Shown here: positions 21,244-33,997 of the stretch, one piece after another
Position numbering within the stretch: position 1 is the first letter of the stretch
How the letters are laid out: each line of letters opens with the position of its first letter
Source of the DNA: Rutidosis leptorrhynchoides
Lineage: Eukaryota; Streptophyta; Magnoliopsida; Asterales; Asteraceae
Direction of reading: 5' to 3'
DNA length: 64,000 bases
Assembly (NCBI RefSeq): GCF_046630445.1
Contig: NC_092333.1
Span: forward strand, 334,625,501 to 334,689,500
Position numbers and translations under genes: made by a program
The notes under the pieces: generated by a model
The model's input: only the letters and a program-made list of their open reading frames with translations
What the model was told of the DNA's origin: nothing
Databases searched by the model: none

Positions 21244-24200
21244 ATGGCACCGACTACTCGACACACCGTGAATATGAATGAAGAGGAATTCCGTACTTTT
21301 CTAGCTTCAAACATAGCCGCAGTACAGGCTGCGCTACATACCAACAATAACCTTGGATCTAGCAGTACAGGAAATCGTGTAGGATGCACCTACAAAGAAT
21401 TCACTGCCTGCAAACCTTTGGAATTTGATGGAACCGAAGGACCGATCGGATTGAAACGGTGGACCGAGAAGGTTGAATCGGTGTTTGCCATAAGTAAGTG
21501 TACTGAAGAGGACAAAGTGAAGTACGCTACGCATACCTTCACAGGTTCTGCGTTAACATGGTGGAATACCTATCTAGAGCAAGTGGGACAAGATGATGCG
21601 TACGCACTACCGTGGTCAGCATTCAAGCACTTGATGAACGAGAAGTACCGTCCCAGAACCGAGGTCAATAAGCTCAAGACAGAACTTAGAGGGTTACGAA
21701 CCCAAGGATTTGATATTACCATGTACGAAAGACGATTCACAGAATTGTGCCTATTGTGTCCGGGAGCATTCGAAGATGAGGAAGAGAAGATCGACGCGTT
21801 TGTGAAAGGATTACCGGAAAGAATCCAATAAGATATAAGTTCACACGAGCCCGCCTCCATACAACAGGCATGTAGAATGGCTCACAAACTAGTGAACCAG
21901 ATTGAAGAAAGAATTAAAGAACAGACTGCTGAAGAGGCCAATGTGAAGCAAGTCAAAAGAAAGTGGGAGGAAAACGGTGATAAGAATCACCAATACAACA
22001 ACAACAGCAATTACAACAATAATCGCAACAATTATCCCAACAATCACAACATCAATCGTAACTACAACAAACGGCCCAACAACAACAACAACAACAACAA
22101 CAACAGCAACTACAACAATCATCCCAACAACAATAATAACCGCAACAACAACAACAATCAGAAGCAGCTATGCCAAAGGTGTGAAAAGAATCACTCGGGG
22201 TTCTGCACCAAATTTTGCAACAAGTGTAAAAGAAATGGTCATAGCGCGGCGAAGTGTGAGGTCTACGGACCAGGGGTTAATAGAACGAAAGGAACAAATG
22301 GTGTCGGAACGAGTAATGGCGGAGCAAGTAGTGTCGGAGCAAGTTATGCCAATGTAGTTTGTTATAAATGTGGAAAACCAGGCCACATTATTAGAAATTG
22401 CCCGAACCAGGAGAACACGAAGGGACAAGGCCGTGGAAGAGTTTTCAATATTAATGCGGTAGAGGCACAGGAAGACCCGGAGCTTGTTACGGGTACGTTT
22501 CTTATTGACAATAAATCTGCTTACGTTTTATTTGATTCGGGTGCGGATAGAAGCTATATGAGTAGAGATTTTTGTGCTAAATTAAGTTGTCCATTGACGC
22601 CTTTGGATAGTAAATTTTTACTCGAATTAGCAAATGGTAAATTAATTTCAGCAGATAATATATGTCGGAATCGAGAAATTAAACTGGTTAGCGAAACATT
22701 TAAGATTGATTTGATACCAGTAGAGTTAGGGAGTTTTGATGTGATAATCGGTATGGACTGGTTGAAAGAAGTGAAAGCGGAGATCGTTTGTTACAAAAAT
22801 GCAATTCGCATTATACGAGAAAAAGGAAAACCCTTAATGGTGTACGGAGAAAAGGGCAACACGAAGCTACATCTTATTAGTAATTTGAAGGCACAAAAAC
22901 TAATAAGAAAAGGTTGCTATGCTGTTCTAGCACACGTCGAGAAAGTACAAACTGAAGAAAAGAGCATCAATGATGTTCCCATTGCAAAAGAATTTCCCGA
23001 TGTATTTCCGAAAGAATTACCGGGATTACCCCCACATCGATCCGTTGAATTTCAAATAGATCTTGTACCAGGAGCTGCACCAATAGCTCGTGCTCCTTAC
23101 AGACTCGCACCCAGCGAGATGAAAGAACTGCAAAGCCAATTACAAGAACTTTTAGAGCGTGGTTTCATTCGACCAAGCACATCACCGTGGGGAGCTCCTG
23201 TTTTGTTTGTCAAGAAGAAAGATGGTACATTCAGGTTGTGTATCGACTACCGAGAGTTGAACAAACTTACCATCAAGAACCGCTACCCACTACCGAGAAT
23301 CGTCGACTTATTTGATCAACTACAAGGCTCGTCTGTTTATTCAAAGATTGACTTACGTTCCGGGTATCATCAAATGCGGGTGAAAGAAGATGATATTCCA
23401 AAGACTGCTTTCAGAACACGTTACAGTCATTACGAGTTTATGGTCATGCCGTTTGGTTTAACTAATGCACCAGCTGTGTTCATGGACCTTATGAACCGAG
23501 TGTGTGGACCATACCTTGACAAGTTTGTCATTGTTTTCATTGATGACATACTTATTTACTCAAAGAATGACCAAGAACACGGTGAACATTTGAGAAACGT
23601 GTTAGAAGTATTGAGGAAGGAAGAATTGTACGCTAAGTTTTCAAAGTGTGCATTTTGGTTGGAAGAAGTTCAATTCCTCGGTCACATAGTGAACAAAGAA
23701 GGTATTAAGGTGGATCCGACAAAGATAGAAACTGTTGAAAAGTGGGAAACCCCGAAAACTCCAAAACACATACGCCAGTTTTTAGGACTAGCTGGTTACT
23801 ACAGAAGGTTCATCCAAGACTTTTCCAGAATAGCAAAACCCTTGACTGCATTAACGCATAAAGGGAAGAAATTTGAATGGAATGATGAACAAGAGAAAGC
23901 GTTTCAGTTATTGAAGAAAAAGCTAACTACGGCACCTATATTGTCATTGCCTGAAGGGAATGATGATTTTGTGATTTATTGTGATGCATCAAAGCAAGGT
24001 CTCGGTTGTGTATTAATGCAACGAACGAAGGTGATTGCTTATGCGTCTAGACAATTGAAGATTCACGAACAAAATTATACGACGCATGATTTGGAATTAG
24101 GCGCGGTTGTTTTTGCATTAAAGACTTGGAGGCACTACTTATATGGGGTCAAAAGTATTATATATACCGACCACAAAAGTCTTCAACACATATTTAATCA

Positions 24201-25821
24201 GAAACAACTGAATATGAGGCAGCGTAGGTGGATTGAATTATTGAATGATTACGATTTTGAGATTCGTTACCACCCGGGGAAGGCAAATGTGGTAGCCGAT
24301 GCCTTGAGCAGGAAGGATAGAGAACCCATTCGAGTAAAATCTATGAATATAATGATTCATAATAACATTACTACTCAAATAAAGGAGGCGCAACAAGGAG
24401 TTTTAAAAGAGGGAAATTTAAAGGATGAAATACCCAAAGGATCGGAGAAGCATCTTAATATTCGGGAAGACGGAACCCGGTATAGGGCTGAAAGGATCTG
24501 GGTACCAAAATTTGGAGATATGAGAGAAATGGTACTTAGAGAAGCTCATAAAACCAGATACTCAATACATCCTGGAACGGGGAAGATGTACAAGGATCTC
24601 AAGAAACATTTTTGGTGGCCGGGTATGAAAGCCGATGTTGCTAAATACGTAGGAGAATGTTTGACGTGTTCTAAGGTCAAAGCTGAGCATCAGAAACCAT
24701 CAGGTCTACTTCAACAACCCGAAATCCCGGAATGGAAATGGGAAAACATTACCATGGATTTCATCACTAAATTGCCAAGGACTGCAAGTGGTTTTGATAC
24801 TATTTGGGTAATAGTTGATCGTCTCACCAAATCAGCACACTTCCTACCAATAAGAGAAGATGACAAGATGGAGAAGTTAGCACGACTGTATTTGAAGGAA
24901 GTCGTCTCCAGACATGGAATACCAATCTCTATTATCTCTGATAGGGATGGCAGATTTATTTCAAGATTCTGGCAGACATTACAGCAAGCATTAGGAACTC
25001 GTCTAGACCTGAGTACTGCCTATCATCCACAAACTGATGGGCAGAGCGAAAGGACGATACAAACGCTTGAAGACATGCTACGAGCATGTGTTATTGATTT
25101 CGGAAACAGTTGGGATCGACATCTACCGTTAGCAGAATTTTCCTACAACAACAGCTACCATTCAAGCATTGAGATGGCGCCGTTTGAAGCACTTTATGGT
25201 AGAAAGTGCAGGTCTCCGATTTGTTGGAGTGAAGTGGGGGATAGACAGATTACGGGTCCGGAGATTATACAAGAAACTACCGAGAAGATCATCCAAATTC
25301 AACAACGGTTGAAAACCGCCCAAAGTCGACAAAAGAGCTACGCTGACATTAAAAGAAAAGATATAGAATTTGAAATTGGAGAGATGGTCATGCTTAAAGT
25401 TTCACCTTGGAAAGGCGTTGTTCGATTTGGTAAACGAGGGAAATTAAATCCAAGGTATATTGGACCATTCAAGATTATTGATCGTGTCGGACCAGTAGCT
25501 TACCGACTTGAGTTACCTCAACAACTCGCGGCTGTACATAACACTTTCCACGTCTCGAATTTGAAGAAATGTTTTGCTAAAGAAGATCTCACTATTCCGT
25601 TAGATGAAATCCAAATTAACGAAAAACTCCAATTCATCGAAGAACCCGTCGAAATAATGGATCGTGAGGTTAAAAGACTTAAGCAAAACAAGATACCAAT
25701 TGTTAAGGTTCGATGGAATGCTCGTAGAGGACCCGAGTTCACCTGGGAGCGTGAAGATCAGATGAAGAAGAAATACCCGCATCTATTTCCAGAAGATTCG
25801 TCAACACCTTCAACAGCTTAA
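21244..25821 (+). pseudogene. gag-pol polyprotein of B2, open except for one nonsense codon
   Basis: An ORF of 1525 codons broken only by TAA at 21829-21831 (codon 196, end of the gag domain); B1 and C have a Glu codon at that place. Gag spans about residues 50-230, then a poly-Asn tract, CCHC knuckles (the second starts at Cys373), protease FDSGAD (Asp431), RT with FIDD (Asp767, Asp768), RNase H, HHCC integrase with the D-D-35-E triad Asp1172, Asp1233, Glu1269, and a chromodomain ([16 protein letters not shown]). All catalytic motifs look intact. The product would resemble element A's. An ATG at 21208 is in frame but upstream of the conserved MAPTT start. Because of the stop, full-length Gag-Pol is not expected unless the stop is suppressed. 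Confidence 0.93.
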
Positions 25822-25856
25822 AATTTCGGGACGAAATTTATTTAACGGGTAGGTAC
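25820..25856 (+). other. Post-pol hairpin and PPT (B2)
   Basis: Hairpin AAATTTCGGGACGAAATTT immediately after the pol stop, then TTTAACGGGTAGGTAC up to the LTR at 25857. Confidence 0.8.
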
Positions 25857-28800
25857 TGTAGTGACCCGAACTCTTCCATGTTTATATATATTAATTGAGA
25901 TTGATGTTTACATGATTAAATGTTTCCAACATGTTAAGCAATCAAACTTGTTAAGACTTGATTAATTGAAATAGTTTTCATATAGACAATTGACCACCCA
26001 AGTTGACCGGTGATTCACGAACGTTAAAACTTGTAAAAAAACTATATGATGACATATATATGGTTATATATATAGTTAACATGATATTATGATAAGTAAA
26101 CATATCATTAATTATATTAACAATGAACTACATAAGTAAAAACAAGACTACTAACTTAATGATTTTGAAACGAGACATATATGTAACGTTTATCGTTGTA
26201 ACGACATTTAATGTATATATATCATATTAAGAGATATTCGTACATCATAATATCATGATAATATAATAATTTAAAATCTCTTTTGATATTATAAACATTG
26301 GGTTAACAACATTTAACAAGATCGTTAACCTAAAGGTTTCAAAACAACACTTACATGTAACGACTAACGATGACTTAACGACTCAGTTAAAATGTATATA
26401 CATGTAGTATTTTAATATGTATTTATACACTTTTGAAAGACTTCAATACACTTATCAAAATACTTCTACTTAACAAAAATGCTTACAATTACATTCTCGT
26501 TCAGTTTCATCAACAATTCTACTCGTATGCACCCGTATTCGTACTCGTACAATACACAGCTTTTAGATGTATGTACTATTGGTATATACACTCCAATGAT
26601 CAGCTCTTAGCAGCCCATGTGAGTCACCTAACACATGTGGGAACCATCATTTGGCAACTAGCATGAAATATCTCATAAGATTACAAAAATATGAGTAATC
26701 ATTCATGACTTATTTACATGAAAACAAAATTACATATCCTTTATATCTAATCCATACACCAACGACCAAAAACACCTACAAACACTTTCATTCTTCAATT
26801 TTCTTCATCTAATTGAACTCTCTCAAGTTCTATCTTCAAGTTCTAAGTGTTCTTCATAAATTCCAAAAGTTCTAGTTTCATAAAATCAAGAATACTTTCA
26901 AGTTTGCTAGCTCACTTCCAATCTTGTAAGGTGATCATCCAACCTCAAGAAATCTTTGTTTCTTACAGTAGGTTATCATTCTAATACAAGGTAATAATCA
27001 TATTCAAACTTTGGTTCAATTTCTATAACTATAACAATCTTATTTCAAGTGATGATCTTACTTGAACTTGTTTTCGTGTCATGATTTTGCTTCAAGAACT
27101 TTGAGCCATCCAAGGATCCATTGAAGCTAGATCCATTTTTCTCTTTTCCAGTAGGTTCATCCAAGGAACTTAAGGTAGTAATGATGTTCATAACATCATT
27201 CGATTCATACATATAAAGCTATCTTATTCGAAGGTTTAAACTTGTAATCACTAGAACATAGTTTAGTTAATTCTAAACTTGTTCGCAAACAAAAGTTAAT
27301 CCTTCTAACTTGACTTTTAAAATCAACTAAACACATGTTCTATATCTATATGATATGCTAACTTAATGATTTAAAACCTGGAAACACGAAAAACACCGTA
27401 AAACCGGATTTACGCCGTCGTAGTAACACCGCGGGCTGTTTTGGGTTAGTTAATTAAAAACTATGATAAACTTTGATTTAAAAGTTGTTATTCTGAGAAA
27501 ATGATTTTTATTATGAACATGAAACTATATCCAAAAATTATGGTTAAACTCAAAGTGGAAGTATGTTTTCTAAAATGGTCATCTAGACGTCGTTCTTTCG
27601 ACTGAAATGACTACCTTTACAAAAACGACTTGTAACTTATTTTTCCGACTATAAACCTATACTTTTTCTGTTTAGATTCATAAAATAGAGTTCAATATGA
27701 AACCATAGCAATTTGATTCACTCAAAACGGATTTAAAATGAAGAAGTTATGGGTAAAACAAGATTGGATAATTTTTCTCATTTTAGCTACGTGAAAATTG
27801 GTAACAAATCTATTCCAACCATAACTTAATCAACTTGTATTATATATTATGTAATCTTGAGATACCATAGACACGTATACAATGTTTTGACCTATCATGT
27901 CGACACATCTATATATATTTCGGAACAACCATAGACACTCTATATGTGAATGTTGGAGTTAGCTATACAGGGTTGAGGTTGATTCCAAAATATATATAGT
28001 TTGAGTTGTGATCAATACTGAGATACGTATACACTGGGTCGTGGATTGATTCAAGATAATATTTATCGATTTATTTCTGTACATCTAACTGTGGACAACT
28101 AGTTGTAGGTTATTAACGAGGACAGCTGACTTAATAAACTTAAAACATCAAAATATATTAAAAGTGTTGTAAATATATTTTGAACATACTTTGATATATA
28201 TGTATATATTGTTATAGGTTCGTGAATCAACCAGTGGCCAAGTCTTACTTCCCGACGAAGTAAAAATCTGTGAAAGTGAGTTATAGTCCCACTTTTAAAA
28301 TCTAATATTTTTGGGATGAGAATACATGCAGGTTTTATAAATGATTTACAAAATAGATACAAGTACGTGAAACTACATTCTATGGTTGAATTATCGAAAT
28401 CGAATATGCCCCTTTTTATTAAGTCTGGTAATCTAAGAATTAGGGAACAGACACCCTAATTGACGCGAATCCTAAAGATAGATCTATTGGGCCTAACAAA
28501 CCCCATCCAAAGTACCGGATGCTTTAGTACTTCGAAATTTATATCATATCCGAAGGGTGTCCCGGAATGATGGGGATATTCTTATATATGCATCTTGTTA
28601 TTGTCGGTTACCAGGTGTTCATCATATGAATGATTTTTATCTCTATGTATGGGATGTGTATTGAAATATGAAATCTTGTGGTCTATTGTTACGATTTGAT
28701 ATATATAGGTTAAACCTATAACTCACCAACATTTTTGTTGACGTTTTAAGCATGTTTATTCTCAGGTGATTATTAAGAGCTTCCGCTGTCGCATACTTAA

Positions 28801-29108
28801 ATAAGGACAAGATTTGGAGTCCATGCTTGTATGATATTGTGTAAAAACTGCATTCAAGAAACTTATTTTGTTGTAACATATTTGTATTGTAAACCATTAT
28901 GTAATGGTCGTGTGTAAACAGGATATTTTAGATTATCATTATTTGATAATCTACGTAAAGCTTTTTAAACCTTTATTGATGAAATAAAGGTTATGGTTTG
29001 TTTAAAAATGAATGCAGTCTTTGAAAAACGTCTCATATAGAGGTCAAAACCTCGCAACGAAATCAATTAATATGGAACGTTTTTAATCAATAAGAACGGG
29101 ACATTTCA
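25857..29108 (+). repeat. B2 3' LTR (3252 bp)
   Basis: Same length as the 5' LTR with three substitutions found. It keeps TTCTCAG at 28759-28765 where the 5' copy has lost the final G. Contains the 77-codon frame at 26433-26666. No gene is supported. Confidence 0.96.
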
Positions 29109-29113
29109 TCATA
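29109..29113 (+). repeat. Target site duplication of B2 (right copy)
   Basis: TCATA, identical to 16001-16005. Confidence 0.95.
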
Positions 29114-29749
29114 CGTCCAGAAACAAGTCATGCATTCTGGTTTTACTTGGACTACTTCCCAACCTTGGTCTTGTGGAACATAACCGTTATGGCCGTTGAT
29201 AAGACAGCGTGTTGTAACGTCGTCAAAGGGACGAGGGTTACGTAATGTCCAACAGTCCCGTAACAATCTAAAAACCTTGTTTCTCACCCCAACTACTGAG
29301 TCCGTCACTTGTGGGAACGTTTTGTTTAATAGTTGTAGCCCGATGTTCTTGTTCTCACTTTGGTGAGAAGCGAACATTACTAACCCGTAAGCATAAGATG
29401 CTTCTTTATGTTGCATGTTAGCCGCTTTTTCTAAATCACGAAGTAATATATTCGGATATATTGAGTCAAAATAATTTCTTAACCCGTTGCATAAAATAGC
29501 ATTTGGGTTCCCCGCAATATATGCGTCAAAGTAAACACATCGTAACTTATGGATTTCCCAATGTGATATCCCCCATCTTTCGAACAAAAGCCTTTTATAA
29601 ACCAAGGCATTCTTGGAACGTTCTTTGAATGCCTTACAAACTGATCTCGCCTTAAATAGTTGTGCCGAGGAATTCTGACCGACTCTAGACAAGATTTCAT
29701 CAATCATGTCTCCGGGTAGGTCTCTTAAAATATTGGGTTGTCTATCCAT
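29109..29749 (-). pseudogene. F-box ORF of B1, 5' part, disrupted by B2
   Basis: Starts with the same MDRQPNILRDLPGDMIDEIL as the B2 F-box ORF and is open for 213 codons with scattered substitutions (for example CKAFKERSKNAL). The frame then runs into the B2 LTR; the natural 3' end is at 15958-16005. The F-box and helical region are complete. It has stayed open while B1 gag-pol has several stops, though a stretch this short could do so by chance. Confidence 0.9.
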
Positions 29750-29887
29750 TTTGTGTTTTTATACTGTAAAATAGACAAGAGTTAGATTCATAAAAAAAAA
29801 TACTTATTAATACAAGCAATTTTTACATATATCATAAAGCATAAGCACACTATATTACATATATTACACCACACGAATACAACTATC

Positions 29888-30519
29888 TTATTCCGACTCG
29901 CTCGTTTCTTCTTCTTCAGTTTTGGTTCGTTTTGCCAAGTTTCTAGGGATATATGATGTTCCCCTAATACGAGCCGTCGTTTTCCACATTGGTTTAGAAA
30001 AACCTGGTGGTTTAGAGGTTCCCGGGTTATTGTCACAACTTAAGAAATACGGGTGTTGACGATACATATAAAGTTCATCGGGTTTGGAATCAAATTTCTC
30101 TATTTTTAAGCCCTTTCCCTTATTGTTCTCTTTTGCCTTATTAAATTGTGTTGGGGTAATTTCTATAACATCATCGAAATCCTTGTCAGGATCCAATTCA
30201 TCGAATAATTGGTAATCCTCCCAATACTTTGCTTCCTTGGCGGAAACACCATTGACCATAATTAACTTTGGTCGGTTGGTTGAGGATTTTCTTCTACTTA
30301 ACCGTTTTATTATTTTCCCACTAGTTCTATTTCTTCTTCCGGTTCCGATTCTTCTTCCGGTTCCGATTCTTCTTCCGGTTCTGACTCTTCTTCCGGTTCC
30401 GACTCTTCTTCCGGTTCCTCTTCGGGAACTTGTGAATCAGTCCACGAATCATTCCAATTTATATTTGACTCTTCATTATTATTAGGTGAGTCAATGGGAC
30501 TTGTTCTAGAGGTAGACAT
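29888..30519 (-). pseudogene. Acidic repeat ORF of B1, frameshifted
   Basis: Counterpart of 19467-20081. The N-terminal part (30519-30310) has five EEESEP-like units against three in B2, then a frameshift; the C-terminal part (30259-29888) retains VNGVSAKEAKYWEDYQ and the KRTKTEEEETSESE end. Total length is 17 nt more than in B2, consistent with added 18-bp repeat material and a 1-nt loss. Confidence 0.82.
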
Positions 30520-30728
30520 CTATCACTTAATATCAAACACGTTAAGAGATTAATATATCACATAATATTCACATGTTAAAAATATATAGTTTCCAACAAA
30601 ATTTGTTAAGCAATCATTTTTCAAGTAAACACGGTCGAAGTCCAGACTCACTAATGCATCCTAACAAACTCGATAAGACACACTAATACAAAATTCTGGT
30701 TCTCTAAGACCAACGCTCGGATAACAAC
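30520..30728 (-). other. B1 leader and PBS
   Basis: The PBS in sense reading is TGTTATCCGAGC (30726-30715), two bases from the LTR. The conserved GCATTAGTGAGTCTGGACTT motif lies at about 30638-30660 on the minus strand. Non-coding. Confidence 0.75.
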
Positions 30729-33700
30729 TGAAATGTCCCGTTCTTATTGATTAAAAACGTTCCATATTAATTGATTTCGTTTCGAGGTTTTGACCTCTAT
30801 ATGAGACGTTTTTCAAAGACTGCATTCATTTTTAAAACAAACCATAACCTTTATTTCATAAATAAAGGTTTAAAAAGCTTTACGTAGATTATCAAATAAT
30901 GATAATCTAAAATATCCTGTTTACATACGACCATTACATAATGGTTTACAATACAAATATGTTACATCGAAATCAGTTTCTTGAATGCAGTTTTTACACA
31001 ATATCATACAAACATGGACTCCAAATCTTGTCCTTATTTTAGTATGCAACAGCGGAAGCTCTTAGTATTCACCTGAGAATAAACATGCTTTAAACGTCAA
31101 CAAAAATGTTGGTGAGTTATAGGTTTAACCTATATATATCAAATCGTAACAATAGACCACAAGATTTCATATTTCAATACACATCCCATACATAGAGATA
31201 AAAATCATTCATATGGTGAACACCTGGTAACCGACATTAACAAGATGCATATATAAGAATATCCCCATCATTTCGGGACACCCTTCGGATATGATACAAC
31301 TTTCGAAGTACTAAAGCATCCGGTACTTTGGATGAGGTTTGTTAGGCCCAATAGATCTATCTTTAGGATTCGCGTCAATTAGGTTGTCTGTTCCCTAATT
31401 CTTAGATTACCAGACTTAATAAAAAGGGGCATATTCGATTTCGATAATTCAACCATAGAATGTAGTTTCACGTACTTGTGTCTATTTTGTAAATTATTTA
31501 TAAAACCTGCATGTATTCTCATCCCAAAAATATTAGATTTTAAAAGTGGGACTATAACTCACTTTCACAAATTTTTACTTCGTCGGGAAGTAAGACTTGG
31601 CCACTGGCTGATTCACGAACCTATAACAATATATGCATATATATCAAAGTATGTTCAAAATATATTTACAACACTTTTAATATATTTTGATGTTTTAAGT
31701 TTATTAAGTCGGCTGTCCTCGTTAGTAACCTACAACTAGTTGTCCACAGTTAGATGTACATAAATAAATCGATAAATATTATCTTGAATCAATCCACGAC
31801 CCAGTGTATACGTATCTCAGTATTGATCACAACTCAAACTATATATATTTTGGAATCAACCTCAACCCTGTATAGCTAACTCCAACATTCACATATAGAG
31901 TGTCTATGGTTGTTCCGAAATATATATAGATGTGTCGACATGATAGGTCGAAACATTGTATACGTGTCTATGGTATCTCAAGATTACATAATATACAATA
32001 CAAGTTGATTAAGTTATGGTTGGAATAGATTTGTTACCAATTTTCACGTAGCTAAAATGAGAAAAATTATCCAATCTTGTTTTACCCATAACTTCTTCAT
32101 TTTAAATCCGTTTTGAGTGAATCAAATTGCTATGGTTTCATATTGAACTCTATTTTATGAATCTAAACAGAAAAGTATAGTTTTATAGTCAGAAAAATAA
32201 GTTACAAGTCGTTTTTGTAAAGGTAGTCATTTCAGTCGAAAGAACGACGTCTAGATGACCATTTTAGAAAACATACTTCCACTTTGAGTTTAACCATACT
32301 TTTTGGATATAATTTCATGTTCATAATAAAAATCATTTTCCCAGAATAACAACTTTTAAATCAAAGTTTATCATAGTTTTTAATTAACTAACCCAAAACA
32401 GCCCGCGGTGTTACTACGACGGCGTAAATCCGATTTTACGGTGTTTTTCGTGTTTCCAGGTTTTAAATCATTAAGTTAGCATATCATATAGATATAGAAC
32501 ATGTGTTTAGTTGATTTTAAAAGTCAAGTTAGAAGGATTAACTTTTATTTGCGAACAAGTTTAGAATTAACTAAACTATGTTCTAGTGATTACAAGTTTA
32601 AACCTTCGAATAAGATAGCTTTATATGTATGAATCGAATGATGTTATGAACATCATTACTACCTCAAGTTCCTTGGATAAACCTACTGGAAATTAGAAAA
32701 ATAGATCTAGCTTCAAAGGATCCTTGGATGGCTTGAAAGTTCTTGAAGCAGAATCATGACACGAAAACAATTTCAAGTAAGATTTCCACTCGAAATAAGA
32801 TTGTTATAGTTATAGAAATTGAATTAAAGTTTGAATATGATTACTACCTTGTATTAGAAAGATAACCTACTATAAGTAACAAAGGTTTCTTGATCTTGGA
32901 TGATTACTTGGAATGGATTTAGAAAACTTGGAAGTAAACTTGCAATCTTGGAAGTATTCTTGATTTTATGAAACTAGAACTTTTGGAATTTATGAAGAAC
33001 ACTTAGAACTTGAAGATAGAACTTGAGAGAGATCAATTAGATGAAGAAAATTGAAGAATGAAAGTGTTTGTAGGTGTTTTTGGTCGTTGGTGTATGGATT
33101 AGATATAAAGGATATGTAATTTTGTTTTCATGTAAATAAGTCATGAATGATTACTCATATTTTTGTAATTTTATGAGATATTTCATGCTAGTTGCCAAAT
33201 GATGGTTCCCACATGTGTTAGGTAACTCACATGGGCTGATAAGATCTGATCATTGGAGTGTATATACCAATAGTACATACATCTAAAAGCTGTGTAATGT
33301 ACGAGTACGAATACGGGTGCATACGAGTAGAATTGTTGATGAAACTGAACGAGGATGTAATTGTAAGCATTTTTGTTAAGTAGAAGTATTTTGATAAGTG
33401 TATTGAAGTCTTTCAAAAGTGTATGAATACATATTAAAACACTACATGTATATACATTTTAACTGAGTCGTTAAGTCATCGTTAGTCGTTACATGTAAAT
33501 GTTGTTTTGAAACCTTTAGGTTAACGATCTTGTTAAATGTTGTTAACCCAATGTTTATAATATCAAATGAGATTTTAAATTATTATATTATCATGATATT
33601 ATGATGTACGAATATCTCTTAATATGATATATATACATTAAATGTCGTTACAACGATAATCGTTACATATATGTCTCGTTTCAAAATCATTAAGTTAGTA

Positions 33701-33992
33701 GTCTTGTTTTTACATATGTAGTTCATTATTAATATACTTAATGATATGTTTACTTATCATAATATCATGTTAACTATATATATAACCATATATATGTCAT
33801 CATATTGTTTTTACAAGTTTTAACGTTCGTGAATCACCGGTCAACTTGGGTGGTCAATTGTCTATATGAAACCTATTTCAATTAATCAAGTCTTAACAAG
33901 TTTGATTGCTTAATATGTTAGAAACACTTAATCATGTAAATGAAAATTTCATTTAATATATATATAAACATGGAAAAGTTCGGGTCACTACA
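30729..33992 (-). repeat. B1 5' LTR (3264 bp)
   Basis: Homologous to 7711-10976 with visible substitutions and small indels. Contains the conserved block at 31341-31382 and the 77-codon frame at 33183-33416. No gene is supported. Confidence 0.95.
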
Positions 33993-33997
33993 CCAAT
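33993..33997 (+). repeat. Target site duplication of B1 (right copy)
   Basis: CCAAT, identical to 7706-7710. Confidence 0.92.

Larger units (their letters stand above)
16006..29108 (+). mobile_element. Element B2: complete gypsy chromovirus with acidic ORF and F-box ORF
   Basis: A complete 13,103-bp element with 3252-bp LTRs of equal length, TCATA target duplication, PBS, two extra sense ORFs, gag-pol and PPT. Comparing the LTRs at a constant offset of 9851 I found only three substitutions (17819/27670, 18037/27888, 18914/28765) and no indel. At an assumed plant rate of about 1.3e-8 per site per year this implies a few tens of thousands of years. It is inserted in the F-box ORF of its relative B1, in the opposite orientation. 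Gag-pol carries one nonsense codon. Confidence 0.96.
7711..33992 (-). mobile_element. Element B1: gypsy element with extra 5' ORFs, interrupted by B2
   Basis: Minus-strand element bounded by CCAAT target duplications. Reading its sense strand: 5' LTR 33992-30729, PBS, acidic ORF, F-box ORF (split by B2), spacer with a PPT-like motif, decayed gag-pol, PPT, 3' LTR 10976-7711. Without B2 and its duplicated target it would be about 13.2 kb. Its two LTRs differ by roughly 2 percent in the stretches I compared by eye, so it is clearly older than B2, as the nesting requires. Confidence 0.94.

Noticed and set aside
21829-21831. TAA in B2 gag as a programmed readthrough codon
   Set aside because: It lies at the end of the gag core rather than at a gag/pol border, and B1 and C have Glu there. 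A point mutation is simpler.
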